Of a stretch of 64,000 bases of DNA, positions 35,384 to 45,362 are shown piece by piece. A program made the position numbers and the translations under genes. The stretch spans positions 62,001 through 126,000 of the forward strand of contig JAOSKM010000002.1 in assembly GCA_027493625.1 (NCBI GenBank). Direction: 5' to 3'. This DNA is from Planctomycetota bacterium. Its GTDB lineage: Bacteria; Planctomycetota; UBA8742; UBA2392. Every line of letters begins with the position of its first letter. Positions within the stretch are counted from its first letter, which is position 1. The notes under the pieces were generated by a model. It was not told the DNA's origin. It did not search any database and worked only from the letters and a program-made list of their open reading frames with translations.

Positions 35384-36744
35384 GGTTTTCTGCTCGGGGC
35401 CGTCGGCGCCGCAGACCTGTGTGAAGTAGCGGGTGCGAAGGGGTCAGACCCCGTTTTCGCCCCGGCACTCTTTCCGCCTTCGCCACCTTGTCCGGGCGAA
35501 AACGGGGTCTGACCCCTTATCTCGTTCAGGCGCTTGAGCAGTTCGATGTAAAGCGCGTTGACGCCCAGGTCGTTGAACTGGGCGGCGATGGTCGGGAAGA
35601 CCGGCATGCTTTCGGGCGCGTCGTTGGCGGGTGCGCCCTTGTTGCGCCAGACCTGCTTGCGGATGTCGCGCAGGGCGTCCTTGCTGCCGCGGCGCTCGAA
35701 CTTGTTGAGCACCACCAGGTCGGCGAAGTCGAGCATCTCGATTTTCTCGAGCTGGGTGGGCGCGCCGAACTCGGCGGTCATCACGTAGAGGCTGAGGTTG
35801 GCGAAGCGGGTGATGGCGTCGTCGCCCTGGCCGATGCCGCTGGTTTCGACCAGGATCAGGTCGTAGCCCGCGGCCTGGCAGATGTCGATGGCCTCGTCCA
35901 GCGCTTCGCTGATCTCGCTTTGCGACTCGCGGGTGGCGAGGCTGCGCATGTAGACACGCGGGTTGTTCAGCGCGTTCATGCGGATGCGGTCGCCCAGCAG
36001 GGCGCCACCGGTGCGGCGGCGCGTGGGGTCGATGCTGAGCACCGCCACGTGCTGGTCTTCAAAATCAAGCAGGTAGCGGCGCAGCAGCTCGTCGGTCAGG
36101 CTGGATTTGCCCGCGCCGCCGGTGCCGGTGATGCCTACCACCGGGGCCGGGGTCTTGCGCGCTTCCTTGCGGGCCTTTACGGCCTTGGCCAGAGTGCCTG
36201 CCTGCTCGGCAGGAGCCTCGTCATTCAGCTCGGCCAGGGTGATCAGCTTAGCCACCGAGCCCTTGTGGCCGGTGTCGAAGTGGCTGAGCTCGCCGTTGAG
36301 TGTATGCAGGGTGCTGAAGTCGCACTCGGCCATCATCAGCTTGATCATGCCGTCGAGCCCGAGCTCACGGCCGTCGTGGGGGCTGAAGATGCGGTTGATG
36401 CCGTATTCGTGCAGCTCGCGGATTTCCTCGGGCACGATCACGCCGCCGCCGCCGCCGAAGATCTTGATGTGGCCGGCCCCCTTTTCGCGCAGCAGGTCGT
36501 ACATGTACTTGAAGAATTCCATGTGGCCGCCCTGGTAGCTGCTGACGGCGATGCCCTGGGCGTCTTCTTCAATGGCTGCGTTGACGATCTCTTCCACGCT
36601 GCGGTTGTGGCCGAGGTGTACGACTTCGGCGCCGTGGGCCTGCAGCAGGCGGCGCATGATGTTGATGGATACGTCGTGGCCGTCGAACAGGGACGCGGCG
36701 GTCACGAAGCGGATCTTGGTTTTTATCTGTGTCGCCTGCTTCAT
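35032..36744 (-). CDS. icmF: IcmF, B12-binding and GTPase domains (upstream part of split gene)
   Basis: From ATG 36744 the protein has the cobalamin-binding domain ([17 protein letters not shown], with DGHD carrying the B12-ligating His, then [10 protein letters not shown]) and a MeaB-like G domain ([37 protein letters not shown]). IcmF interconverts isobutyryl- and n-butyryl-CoA and related acyl-CoAs, with the G domain acting as built-in chaperone. After NEI (35523) the frame enters the 81-bp palindromic repeat, reads it as 27 codons without a stop, and then runs out of frame to 35032. True homology ends near 35519. Confidence 0.82.
   Translation of the reverse strand: MKQATQIKTKIRFVTAASLFDGHDVSINIMRRLLQAHGAEVVHLGHNRSVEEIVNAAIEEDAQGIAVSSYQGGHMEFFKYMYDLLREKGAGHIKIFGGGGGVIVPEEIRELHEYGINRIFSPHDGRELGLDGMIKLMMAECDFSTLHTLNGELSHFDTGHKGSVAKLITLAELNDEAPAEQAGTLAKAVKARKEARKTPAPVVGITGTGGAGKSSLTDELLRRYLLDFEDQHVAVLSIDPTRRRTGGALLGDRIRMNALNNPRVYMRSLATRESQSEISEALDEAIDICQAAGYDLILVETSGIGQGDDAITRFANLSLYVMTAEFGAPTQLEKIEMLDFADLVVLNKFERRGSKDALRDIRKQVWRNKGAPANDAPESMPVFPTIAAQFNDLGVNALYIELLKRLNEIRGQTPFSPGQGGEGGKSAGAKTGSDPFAPATSHRSAAPTAPSRKPWCPASASATCLKSPKACAATTSGPSSSAPSRPNWAPPTACCRIWATSRPRRLRTSKKSTTTPRSSGCASATTSCWANSTAPASTNCAPGPSCRSPTPPPKTSTRSEAVKSTSPTTP
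35438..35518. repeat. 81-bp palindromic repeat inserted in the icmF linker
   Basis: Perfect 25-bp arms (AAGGGGTCAGACCCCGTTTT + CGCCC and its complement) enclose about 31 bp. It sits exactly between the G domain and the mutase domain. The length is a multiple of three and one frame (the upstream IcmF frame) crosses it without stops. The core GGGGTCAGACCCC is related to the other GGGG(A/T)C palindromes in this window. Confidence 0.85.
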
Positions 36745-36885
36745 AGCGGAAACCAACACCCCACGGCGCGTCCCGATCGGCGCGCAACCCAGCCGTAAAC
36801 CATCCTTTATAAAACGGGATCGCCCGAAGTTATAGACCTGAACGGTCTGCAATCGGTGACCCGGCAAGCGCCCACCTGGGGCGGG

Positions 36886-38787
36886 TCAGTCATCGCGGGC
36901 GGGGTCTTTCGGCAGATCGGTGGCGCCTTCGCCCACGTCTTCGGGTTTCAGGGCGAGGGTGAACTCGAGGAACTCCGCCTCGATGGCTTCCCAGTCCGCG
37001 TCGCCCTTGATCCCAAATGCCTCCTTAAAGGCCTTTTCGCCTGCGTCGTCATCATGGCTCTTCAGCAGGTGCTTGCCGTTGAACTCGTCCTTCAGGAAGC
37101 CCCGCCACCTCTCGCGGTAGACGTACCTGCCCTCACGCTGGAAGTTCTCGAGGAAGTACACCGCCTGGCAGGCCGTGGCGTCGTGGATCGGCATGGCCAC
37201 CTGCTGGAGCCACATCGGGTTGACTTTGATGTTTTCGGCCTTGGCACGCTCCATGGCCGTTTGCAGGCAGCGCCCGTAGTTCCGGATGGCCATCAGGTCG
37301 CGCAGCCGGAAGAGGGTTTTCTTGCCGAAGAACTCGTACGTGACCTGAAAGTCCGTCAGGCGAATGTGGTTGAGTCGCGCGAATTCGGTGCCGTGTTTCC
37401 CGCGCTCAAAGCCCGCCACGCAGTCTGCCAGGCCGTACTGCAGCATCAGGCAGGAGAAGCGGGGGCGCACCAGCATGTCTTCCACGCTGAACTGGGGGTG
37501 GGCGGCGTAGTGATCAGCCAGCAGCAGGAAGGCCTCGCGCAGCATGGTGGAGGTATCGAACCAGCCGCGGTCGGGCTCCGATCCTGCCGGGTCGTACAGG
37601 GTCACCAGGCGCACCTCAATCGGTGAGTAGACGTTGCGGGCCTTGGGAGCCGGGACGCTGGTGGTGTCCTCGAGGTAGCGGTGGTAGGTGGCCAGGTCCT
37701 TGAAGCAGACCACCTCGAGGGCCCAGCCCTCTTTCTCGGCCAGTTCCTCGTTGTGCAGTGGCTTTTGACGGGTCAGCTCCATGGGCCTGATGAACTGCGC
37801 ATCGAACCACGTGTTGAGCTCGGCCAGGGATTTCAGGTTCTGGTCGAGCTGCTTGAGGTGCGCGGCCTCGACTTCGCCGCCGACCGGCTTCTCGATGTAG
37901 ACGACGAACGGCCGGCAGTAACGGTAGGTCCAGACGTCGGTGAAGTTTTCGCCGTCGCGCCCCATGGCCTTGACCGAGAACGAGCGCCGGCCCTTGGCGC
38001 GGTTGACTTTGCCGCCGCCCTGGGACTGCTTGAAGCGGAGCCAGGCCTGGCGTGCCCTGATGGCAAAGCCGTCCCTGGCGTCCTGCTCACGCAGCAGTTT
38101 CAGGGCCTCCAGCGCCGGCTTCTCCAGGGCCGTGAGTTGCTCGACCAACTCGGGTGGGTACAGGCCGACGTCGTGCCAGGTCTGATCGACGGCCAGGTAA
38201 GCGTTGCGATACTCAGCGGCACCCTCGACCTCAAGCCGGTCGCACTCGTCCATCTCAGTGGGGCGCGTGTAGGGCTCCCAGCCCAGCCGCCCAACGATGT
38301 CCTTGAACTTCTTGTTGACGACGATGGACTTGCGGGTAGTGCCATCCTGGCGGGTTTCGGTTATCTCCCTGGTTGCCTTGTGCGCGTCCTTGAGCGCTTT
38401 CCAACCTCGCTGCAGAAGGGGTTTGGCGAGGTCGGCGTAGCCTTCGTCGTCAAGCAGCAGGGCAGCGTCGGCTAACTCGTCAGCGCTGCCGTCTCCTGCC
38501 TTTCCCGCAAGATGCTTGGCCCAGCTGTCGCGAATCGCTGCGAAGCCTTCGACACTCTTGTGTTCACCGGCCTGCCTGAACAGCTTTGTAACCTCGTCCA
38601 GCTTCAACTCATCGACGTTGTTCAGCTGATTGCGGTGCTCGGCCAGCAGCTTCTCGGCTTCCTCTGCGGAGAGTGCCTTCGCCTCGTCGGCTTCAGGGGC
38701 ATTGTCGTCCTGGGCGAATCCGACGGACACCGTGAGCAGCAATGCGGCCAGCAACGCAACGACCAGCAGGCAGACAGGCTTCTCCAT
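36886..38787 (-). CDS. Secreted paralogue of the adjacent HExxH protein, zinc ligands lost
   Basis: The 633-residue protein has a signal peptide (MEKPVCLLVVALLAALLLTV...GFA) and is homologous over its length to residues about 300-860 of the next gene (shared: QSQGGGKVNRAKG, SFSxKAMGRDGE, YxDxDQTxHDVGLYPP-like). Where the neighbour has HETFH and QEGLTDS, this copy has REAFL (residues 417-421) and QYGLADC, so both His ligands and the Glu are replaced. It is probably a non-enzymatic binding or regulatory partner that arose by tandem duplication. It lies 71 nt after its paralogue on the same strand. Confidence 0.75.
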   Translation of the reverse strand: MEKPVCLLVVALLAALLLTVSVGFAQDDNAPEADEAKALSAEEAEKLLAEHRNQLNNVDELKLDEVTKLFRQAGEHKSVEGFAAIRDSWAKHLAGKAGDGSADELADAALLLDDEGYADLAKPLLQRGWKALKDAHKATREITETRQDGTTRKSIVVNKKFKDIVGRLGWEPYTRPTEMDECDRLEVEGAAEYRNAYLAVDQTWHDVGLYPPELVEQLTALEKPALEALKLLREQDARDGFAIRARQAWLRFKQSQGGGKVNRAKGRRSFSVKAMGRDGENFTDVWTYRYCRPFVVYIEKPVGGEVEAAHLKQLDQNLKSLAELNTWFDAQFIRPMELTRQKPLHNEELAEKEGWALEVVCFKDLATYHRYLEDTTSVPAPKARNVYSPIEVRLVTLYDPAGSEPDRGWFDTSTMLREAFLLLADHYAAHPQFSVEDMLVRPRFSCLMLQYGLADCVAGFERGKHGTEFARLNHIRLTDFQVTYEFFGKKTLFRLRDLMAIRNYGRCLQTAMERAKAENIKVNPMWLQQVAMPIHDATACQAVYFLENFQREGRYVYRERWRGFLKDEFNGKHLLKSHDDDAGEKAFKEAFGIKGDADWEAIEAEFLEFTLALKPEDVGEGATDLPKDPARDD

Positions 38788-38858
38788 GGCAGGTCTCCTT
38801 CAAGAAAACGGGTGGCCACAAGGGCCACCCGCCTGGAACTACCAACGGGCGGTGCGCG

Positions 38859-41534
38859 TTAGCGGACCGGTTGGGGTTTTTCTTCTTCGCGACCTGGCAG
38901 GGCGGGCATTCGCCGGCCCCCGGGGCCGAAGCCGGGCATGGGCGGGATGCCGGGGGCGACGGACTCGTTTTCATCAGCGCCGCCCTCGTCGATGGATTCG
39001 CCGCCCTTGCCGACGTCCTCGGGGCTCAGGCCCATGGTGAAGTCGAGCCACTTCTTTTCCAGCTCATCCCAGTCCTTGTCGGACTTGATGCCGAACACTT
39101 CCTTGAACTTGGCAATGCCCTTGGTGTCGTCGTAGCTGCTCAGCAGGATCTCGCCCTTGTAGTCCATGCCGATGAACTTCCACCAGGCATCGCGGTAGGG
39201 GTACTTGCTGCCTTCCTTGTAGTAGTGGAAGAAGTAGCTGATCTGGCAGACGGTGGCGTAGTAGACGCCCATCGAGATGTTGACCACCCACTGGGGGTTG
39301 ACCCGCCACTTTTCTTCCTGCCAGCGATCGAAGGACTTGCGCTGCACCTGTGGGTAGCTGCGGCACTCGATGGTGTCGCGGATACGGAACAGGGGCTTGT
39401 TGCTGAGGATCTTGTAGACCTGCTGGAAGTCGCTGAGACGCAGGTGGTTGAGTTCCATGAAGGTGTAGGTGGACTTGATGCCTTCGCCGTCGCGTTTGAA
39501 GCCGGACACGGAGTCGGTCAGGCCTTCCTGCACCAGGATGCTGGTGTAGCGGGGCGCGGTCATGATCTCTTCTTCGGTGAACTTGGGGTTGCTGGCGAAG
39601 AAATCGGACAGCATGTGGAAGGTCTCGTGGATCAGCACGGACTCGTTGAACCACTGGGTGTCGGCACTGGAATCGGAGCGATCGTCATAGGTCATCACGC
39701 GCTGCTCGATCGGTGAGTAGAAAGCGCGCGCACCGGGCATGGGCTGCCCCATGGTGTCTTCGCAGTACTTCTCGAAGGTGGCGCTGTCTTTCAGCACCAC
39801 GATTTCCATGGGCCAGCCTTCCAGCTGGGCTCGCTCGGCGTCGCCCTTGGGCTTCTGGCGCTGCAGGTTGTACTTGTCGATCAGGTTGTCCTTGAACCAG
39901 TCGTACAGGTGGCGCAGCAGGGCCTTCTTGCTTTCCAGGGTTTCCAGGAACGACTCGTCGAGGCTTTCGCTGCCGATCGGCTTCTCGACGAATACCATGA
40001 ACGATGGGCCGTAGGTGTAGGTCCAGACGTCGGTGAACTCTTCGCCATCGCGGCCCATGGCCTTGATCGAGAACGAGCGCTGGCCCTTGGCGCGGTTGAC
40101 CTTGCCGCCGCCCTGGGACTGCTTGAAGCGGATCCAGGCCCGGCGCGACTTGATGGCGAAGCCGTCCTTGGCGTCCTGGGCCTTGAGATCGTTGTAGGCC
40201 TGCAGCGCGGACTCCTGCAGCGAGGTCAGGTTCGCGATCATGTCGGGCGGGTACAGGCCCACGTCGTGGTAGGTCTGGTCGATGTCGATGTAGGCGTGGT
40301 TGTATTCCCGCGTGCCTTCGCACTCCAGCAGCTCGGCTTCGCCCATCTCGGGCGGGCGCTGGTAGGGCTTCCAGCCCAGGCGCTGCACGATTTCCTGGAA
40401 CTTCTTGTTCACCACCTGGGTCTTCTTGTTGGTGCCGTCCGGGCGGGTTTCCGTGACCTCGCGGGTGGCCTTCTTGGCGTTCTTCAGGGACTTCCAGGCC
40501 AGCTCCAGCAGGGCGGGCCCGCCGGAGTGCTTGTCGTCGTCGAGCATCAACGCGATATCCGCCAGCTCGTCGGGGTTGGTGCTGGCTTCGGCCTTGCGGT
40601 ACAGCGCGTCGGCCCACAGGGCGTGCTGGGCCTTGAAGTCGGCGTTGTCCTTGCGCTTGCCGGATTCAACGTAGTAGTAGCGGACCTGCTCCAGGGTCAG
40701 CGCGGTCGCGTTGTTGACCTGCTTCTTCATTTCCGCGAGAAGCAGCGTATCCGGGTCGGTCTTGGGGGCGTTGTTGCCGGAGTTGCCGCCGGCGATCGGG
40801 TCGCCGCCGCCTCCGCCGCCGCTGCCGGGATCGCCGCTGAACACGGCCACCAGCACCACCACCAGGATCAGGCCGACAACGCCGCCCACGATGCCCAGGA
40901 TCATGGGCATGTTGTTCTTCTTGGCCGGGGCGCCGTGGGGCGCCGGTCGGCCTTGCGCCGGGGCCGGCCTGCCGCCGCCGGGGGCGGGGCGGCGGGTGCC
41001 GCCGCGGGTGCCGCCGCGCGCGCTTGCCGCGACGGGCGGGGCGCCGATCACGGTTTCGTCCTTGCGCAGCACGCTGGCGCCGCCGGTCATGTCCACGTCG
41101 GGCGCCGATCCTGAACCGGAAACCGGTTCATCGCGTGTGGATGCGGCGGGGTCGATGTCCGCGCGGCGGATGGTGCGGGTACCACCCACGATGGTGGGGT
41201 TGGCCACCTGCGGGGTGGGCACGGTGACGGCGGCGCCGCACTTCTTGCAGGTGGTTTTCTTGCCTGCATGGTGCGGCGACACGCTGTACTTGGTGCCGCA
41301 GGCGGGACATGGAAATACGATGTTGTCTTCTGACATCGCGGTCTGCTCCGTGCTTGCTTGCTCTCTGTTCGACCCGTTAGTGTATGACTTTTCCCCTTGC
41401 CCTGAAAGGCGCGGCCCTCCCTGATTGCCGAGGGAAGCCGCCTTCGCGGCCGCGGCCTGCAGGATGGTGCGGTCCACGACAGGCGGCGGCGTGGGTCCGC
41501 GGAAGCGGTTTCCGATGGGGTCTGTGTTGTTCAT
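38859..41534 (-). CDS. MJ0042 zinc-finger, transmembrane protein with extracytoplasmic HExxH domain
   Basis: The start at 41534 overlaps the sigma factor stop as ATGA, giving translational coupling and 891 residues; ATG 41336 (MSEDNIVFPCPACG) is an alternative with GGAG upstream. Near residue 75 an MJ0042-type zinc finger (FPCPACGTKYS...CKKCGAAV) precedes a Gly/Pro/Arg-rich linker and one membrane segment (MILGIVGGVVGLILVVVLVA). The outer domain has HETFH (636-640), an HExxH zinc site, and QEGLTDSVSGF with a likely Glu ligand, as in DUF1570-like gluzincins. Placement behind an ECF sigma gene suggests a membrane sensor or anti-sigma-like partner. The tail is Pro/Gly-rich. Confidence 0.75.
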   Translation of the reverse strand: MNNTDPIGNRFRGPTPPPVVDRTILQAAAAKAASLGNQGGPRLSGQGEKSYTNGSNREQASTEQTAMSEDNIVFPCPACGTKYSVSPHHAGKKTTCKKCGAAVTVPTPQVANPTIVGGTRTIRRADIDPAASTRDEPVSGSGSAPDVDMTGGASVLRKDETVIGAPPVAASARGGTRGGTRRPAPGGGRPAPAQGRPAPHGAPAKKNNMPMILGIVGGVVGLILVVVLVAVFSGDPGSGGGGGGDPIAGGNSGNNAPKTDPDTLLLAEMKKQVNNATALTLEQVRYYYVESGKRKDNADFKAQHALWADALYRKAEASTNPDELADIALMLDDDKHSGGPALLELAWKSLKNAKKATREVTETRPDGTNKKTQVVNKKFQEIVQRLGWKPYQRPPEMGEAELLECEGTREYNHAYIDIDQTYHDVGLYPPDMIANLTSLQESALQAYNDLKAQDAKDGFAIKSRRAWIRFKQSQGGGKVNRAKGQRSFSIKAMGRDGEEFTDVWTYTYGPSFMVFVEKPIGSESLDESFLETLESKKALLRHLYDWFKDNLIDKYNLQRQKPKGDAERAQLEGWPMEIVVLKDSATFEKYCEDTMGQPMPGARAFYSPIEQRVMTYDDRSDSSADTQWFNESVLIHETFHMLSDFFASNPKFTEEEIMTAPRYTSILVQEGLTDSVSGFKRDGEGIKSTYTFMELNHLRLSDFQQVYKILSNKPLFRIRDTIECRSYPQVQRKSFDRWQEEKWRVNPQWVVNISMGVYYATVCQISYFFHYYKEGSKYPYRDAWWKFIGMDYKGEILLSSYDDTKGIAKFKEVFGIKSDKDWDELEKKWLDFTMGLSPEDVGKGGESIDEGGADENESVAPGIPPMPGFGPGGRRMPALPGREEEKPQPVR

Positions 41535-42085
41535 GCGTTGGTTGCTTGCAGCCATTCGCGCAGCTTCTCAAGTGCCAGCCGGTGGCGGCTTTCCACCGTC
41601 TTGGTGCTGACCTGGAGAACGTCTGCAATGTCCGCAAATTTCATCTCGCCGTAAATCCGCAGCAGCACCACTTCCCGCTGCTCTTCGGGCAGGCGCGCCA
41701 GCGCCTGGTTCAGCTTCTCCGCGTCTTCCCTGGACGCCACCGTGTCGCGCGGCTTGACCAGCGTGACCGGTTGGTTCTGGGCCAGGGCGTTCTGCTCGCG
41801 TTTCCGGCGCCGGAAGTCGTCCAGCACCCGGTTGCGCAGGCTGCGGTACAGGTACGCCCGTACGTTGGCCACTCCCGCCAGGCTTTCCATGTCGGCCAGG
41901 AAGGCCAGCCACAGCTCCTGGACCGCGTCAGAGGCCGGCGCCTCCTGCCCGTAGAAACTCAGGGCATAGCCGTACAGCCCGTGGCGGTGGCGCTGGTACA
42001 GCCTGCCGAATGCCTCGCCGTCGCCGCGGCGGAACCGCGCGACGAGGGCGTCATCCGTGATCTGCCTTGTCTCCAGTTCCACCAT
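41531..42085 (-). CDS. ECF-type RNA polymerase sigma factor
   Basis: A 184-residue sigma factor with region 2 (GRLYQRHRHGLYGYALSFYG...AVQELWLAFLADM) and region 4 (LPEEQREVVLLRIYGEMKFA...VSTKTVESRHRLALEKLREW). The stop overlaps the start of the zinc-finger/membrane gene by four bases (ATGA), strong evidence for co-expression. No classical anti-sigma ZAS domain is seen; the downstream membrane protein may take that role. The start at 42085 (MVELETRQ) has a weak Shine-Dalgarno sequence. Confidence 0.88.
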   Translation of the reverse strand: MVELETRQITDDALVARFRRGDGEAFGRLYQRHRHGLYGYALSFYGQEAPASDAVQELWLAFLADMESLAGVANVRAYLYRSLRNRVLDDFRRRKREQNALAQNQPVTLVKPRDTVASREDAEKLNQALARLPEEQREVVLLRIYGEMKFADIADVLQVSTKTVESRHRLALEKLREWLQATNA

Positions 42086-42238
42086 ACTTGTGACGCGCAA
42101 TCGGGCCCCAAACCTCAAGGCATTCTGCAATTTTCTGCCGGGTTCAACACCGACCGCGTGCGGGTGGAGCCGCAGAGGCTGAAAAAGCACAAGGGCGGCC
42201 TTTCCGCCGCCTGCTGTCTGCCGCCTGCGTGCCGTGAC

Positions 42239-42972
42239 TCACTCGACCCGGCACAGGCCCACGGTGATGTTGTCGGTGCCGCCTGCCCCGTTTGCCGCCT
42301 CGATCAGCGCCGTCGCCATGGCCGAGAGGTTGTTGCCCGCCGCGGCCATCTTGCGGCTGATCTCGGCGTCCGGCACCAGGTCGGTCAGGCCGTCGCTGCA
42401 GAGAAGGTAGATGTCACCCGCTTTCGCCTTCTCCCACTTCACGTCGACCTCGACGGTGGGCTCCATGCCCAGTGCGCGGGTGATGATGTTCTTGAGCGGG
42501 TGTGAGCGCGCGTCTTCTTCACTGATCAGGTTCTTCTTGCGCAGCTCGCCGACCCAGGAGTGATCTTCCGTCACCTGCTGCAGCTTGCCGTCGCGCATGC
42601 GGTAGATGCGGCTGTCACCCACATTGGCGGTGACGATGTAGTCGCCGGAAAGCACGACGGCCACGATGGTTGTGCCCATGTTCTTGAGGGCCGCGTCAGC
42701 GTTGCCGCGCCGGTAGATTTCCTTGTTGGCGGTCTTGATGCACTTGCTGAGCAGCTCGGCGTCCTTGCGTTCGTCCTGCCCGTTGCGGGGGCGGCCCTTG
42801 AACGCCTCAGAGACGGTTTCAATGGCAATATTGGAGGCGATTTCACCCCCAGGTGACCGCCCATGCCGTCAGCTACAACGCACAAACCGGCCTCCTCGAC
42901 GACTGCGCAGGAGTCCTCGTTATTCTTGCGCTGCAAACCGACATCTGTAGCCGTGACCATCTGCACGACCAT
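42239..42972 (-). CDS. PP2C-family Ser/Thr phosphatase (frameshifted)
   Basis: The N-terminal part ([26 protein letters not shown]) holds the PP2C motifs for two metal-binding Asp. The frame then breaks at a CCCCC run on the plus strand (42846-42850). Adding one base restores [20 protein letters not shown] and the rest ([48 protein letters not shown]). All catalytic aspartates are then present, so this is a bacterial PPM phosphatase, typical partner of PASTA or other Ser/Thr kinases. A sequencing indel is as likely as a real mutation. The start could be 42972 or 43008. It lies 153 nt upstream of the sigma gene on the same strand. Confidence 0.78.
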
Positions 42973-43209
42973 GACGCCGCCTTTAAAACCGGCATCCGTT
43001 TGGGGCATAGACCGCTCAACCCCCCGTCAACCGCCGGGCTCGTAAATTCTCGGACAAGCCAACCAAACTACCAGCCACCCGGCAGGTGTCAATCAGCGCC
43101 ACTGCCCGAGGAACCAGACCATTATCTTCCGAATTGCACAGGGATCAAGCGCCCGTTGACGGTAACCTGACCCACCCACACAATCGGCCCTTTGCTGCCG
43201 GAATGCAAA

Positions 43210-44792
43210 ATGCAAACAGGAAAAAATCTTCTGCCGATCCCCGCTTCGCCCCGTTGGGCGCCGCGCCTGGCACTCCTCCTGGTTTGCCTGCTGGCAGCGG
43301 CGCCCCTGTGCGCCCAGCCTCCCCTGCCCACCGACCCGCCGCCCGCCGACGAGACCCCCAGGCGGGCGGCCTGAGCCGCGACGAAATCGAGCGCATCATC
43401 GAAGACCGCCTGGCCGAGCAGCGCGAAGGCTATGAACAGTACCTGGATGAAAAGGTGGACCAGGCCGTGCGCCGGCGCTTCGAGGACTTCGCCCCCATAC
43501 GCTCAAGGCGCGAGCTGTTCATCGAGTTCTCGGGGGGGCTGACCGTAAAGTACCGCCAGGCCCAGAAGGCATCCGAGGGCGACCAGCCCGACGGCGGCCG
43601 GCGCGCCCCCACCGGCATCAACCTGGGCGAGGCCTGGCTGTCCATCTTCGCCGGCTACTCCGACGTCGTGGAGAGCGAGTTCACCATCCGCTACAATGGC
43701 GACTACACCCTGCTGGATGAAGAGATCATCGAGATCCCCCGCGGGGTGATCGTCTACAACCGGCCGCTGGGGCAGTTCGTGCCGGCCGGGATTTTTGCCG
43801 ACAGCTTCCTGTTCGGCATAGACGCGCACTTCTGGCGGCAGTCGCGCGCCAGCGCGACCATGGCGCTGGGCCAGCGCGCCTTCCACCAGGATGAAGTCGC
43901 GCAGATCCGTTACACGGCGCGGATCATGGAGAACTTCTACGTGGTGGGGGCTCTGTCCGACGGCACCCTGCTGGGGCGCGGCCAGGTGGACGATTCGAAC
44001 AACTACCCCCTGCTGCAGGACGACAAGACCCGCTACATCAGGGGTCTGGGCGACACCCGCGAGGTCAGCCGCTACCTGCAGCTCGAGTTCGGCGGCGGCT
44101 TCATCTTCGATTTCAACACCACCAGCTTCCTGGCCGGCAGCGCGCACTTCGATCCCGGCCGCTGGACCGGCCAGAACACCAACTACTTCAACGTACTGGC
44201 CTGGGGCTCGATCGACCGGCTCAGTTACAACGAGATCAGCCTGGTCGAGGGCATGCAGCGCCAGCCCTTCTTCGGCGGCACCCAGGAAGACCCGGGCAAG
44301 CGCATCCGCAAGGGCAAGTGGCGCATGGGCGCCAACCTCGACTTCGCCCTGCGCATCGGCGGCGGCGACCTGTTCCTGCAGGGGCACTTCATCCACGCCG
44401 AGGACGGCCGTTTCGTGCGCAACGCCTGGGGGGTGGACGTGCGCTACACCTTTGAGCTGCCGCGTATCCCGTTCTTCCTGCGTATCACGCCGATGTTCCG
44501 CTACAGTGAGCTGGTGACCAACAACAACGACAACCCGCTGGACGTGACGGACCCGTTCGGCGGGCCCCTGCGCGTGAGCAGCGGGGCGGTGGCGGGCTTC
44601 AGCCTGGCCGACGCCGCCGGCTTTGCCGCCAACCGCCGTGAGTTCATGATCGGCGTGAACTTCACACTGGCGCGCAACGTGACGCTTGGCTTCGAGATTG
44701 TTTTCAACGAAGAAGACTTCAACCAGGTGCGCGCAGTGCCGAACGACATACCCAACACCTTCTACATGCTGCGCATCGCCGCGGAGTTCTAA
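43210..44792 (+). CDS. Outer-membrane beta-barrel (porin-like), frameshifted near the signal peptide
   Basis: From ATG 43210 the frame encodes a signal peptide (WAPRLALLLVCLLAAAPLCA) and a Pro-rich linker, then stops at 43373. The barrel frame starts right after (GGLSRDEIERIIEDRLAEQR). A missing C in the CCCCC run at 43355-43359 explains the break (ACC CCC CAG would join them). The mature part has a short coiled coil and then alternating strands rich in aromatic residues, ending in Phe (RIAAEF), the usual outer-membrane C-terminus. It is probably a porin of about 500 residues, with unknown substrate. The TAA stop overlaps a REP. Confidence 0.72.
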
Positions 44793-44837
44793 AGGGGTCA
44801 GGCTCCGGAGCGCAGCGGAGGTGCCTGACCCCCTTTA
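44791..44837. repeat. REP overlapping the porin stop codon
   Basis: AAAGGGGTCAGGC...GCCTGACCCCCTTT with an inner CTCCGGAGCGCAGCGGAG hairpin. The last two bases of the TAA stop are the first two of the repeat. A copy of the same family lies inside the C45 gene at 55.7 kb. Confidence 0.75.
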
Positions 44838-44859
44838 GAACACATGTTTAGGCTGACCC

Positions 44860-45324
44860 ATGAATCCAGCCCCCCTCAGCCACTCCATCCTCATCACCGT
44901 GCGCTTCGGGCACTCGGACCTGCTCGAAATCGTCTGGCACGGCCATTACGTGCAATGGCTCGAGGACGCGCGCCAGAGCCTCGGCACGGCCATCGGCCTG
45001 GGCTACGAGGACCTGATGCGCGAGAAGTTCGCAGCACCCATCGTGGACATGCAGCTCAAGTACAAGCGCCCCGCGCGCTACGGCGACAAGCTGAAAGTCA
45101 CCGCCACACTGCACTGGCAAAACGTGCCCAAGCTGGTGCACAGCTACGAGGTGCGCAGGCTGAGCGACAACGAGCTGCTCACCAAGGCCGAAACCACCCA
45201 GGTGCTGCTGCACCCCACAGGCGAACTGGCGCTGAACTTCCCGCCGTTTCTTGAGCAGCTGCGCCAAAGGTGGCAAGCCGGCCAGATCAAGCTCGAGGAC
45301 AAGCCCACAGAATCCTGGGCATAA
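44860..45324 (+). CDS. Acyl-CoA thioesterase, 4HBT/YbgC-like
   Basis: A 154-residue hotdog-fold thioesterase. The segment VRFGHSDLLEIVWHGHYVQW holds the usual active-site Asp (FGHSD; typically Y/FxxxD) and the HxxYxxW pattern of YbgC/FadM-type enzymes, which hydrolyse acyl-CoA or acyl-ACP. It precedes two ketosynthase-like genes (46543, 47663) on the same strand. These three may once have formed one fatty-acid or polyketide operon, now separated by the nested-hairpin element and a transposase unit. Confidence 0.82.
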   Translation: MNPAPLSHSILITVRFGHSDLLEIVWHGHYVQWLEDARQSLGTAIGLGYEDLMREKFAAPIVDMQLKYKRPARYGDKLKVTATLHWQNVPKLVHSYEVRRLSDNELLTKAETTQVLLHPTGELALNFPPFLEQLRQRWQAGQIKLEDKPTESWA

Positions 45325-45362
45325 GAGCAAAGGCATCCCGGCCGACCGTGGGGCAGGCTGGA

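Noticed and set aside
35032-35430. C-terminal 130 codons of the upstream IcmF frame as a real extension
   Set aside because: The sequence (Ser/Thr/Pro-rich, no similarity) is the out-of-frame reading of the mutase domain's beginning.
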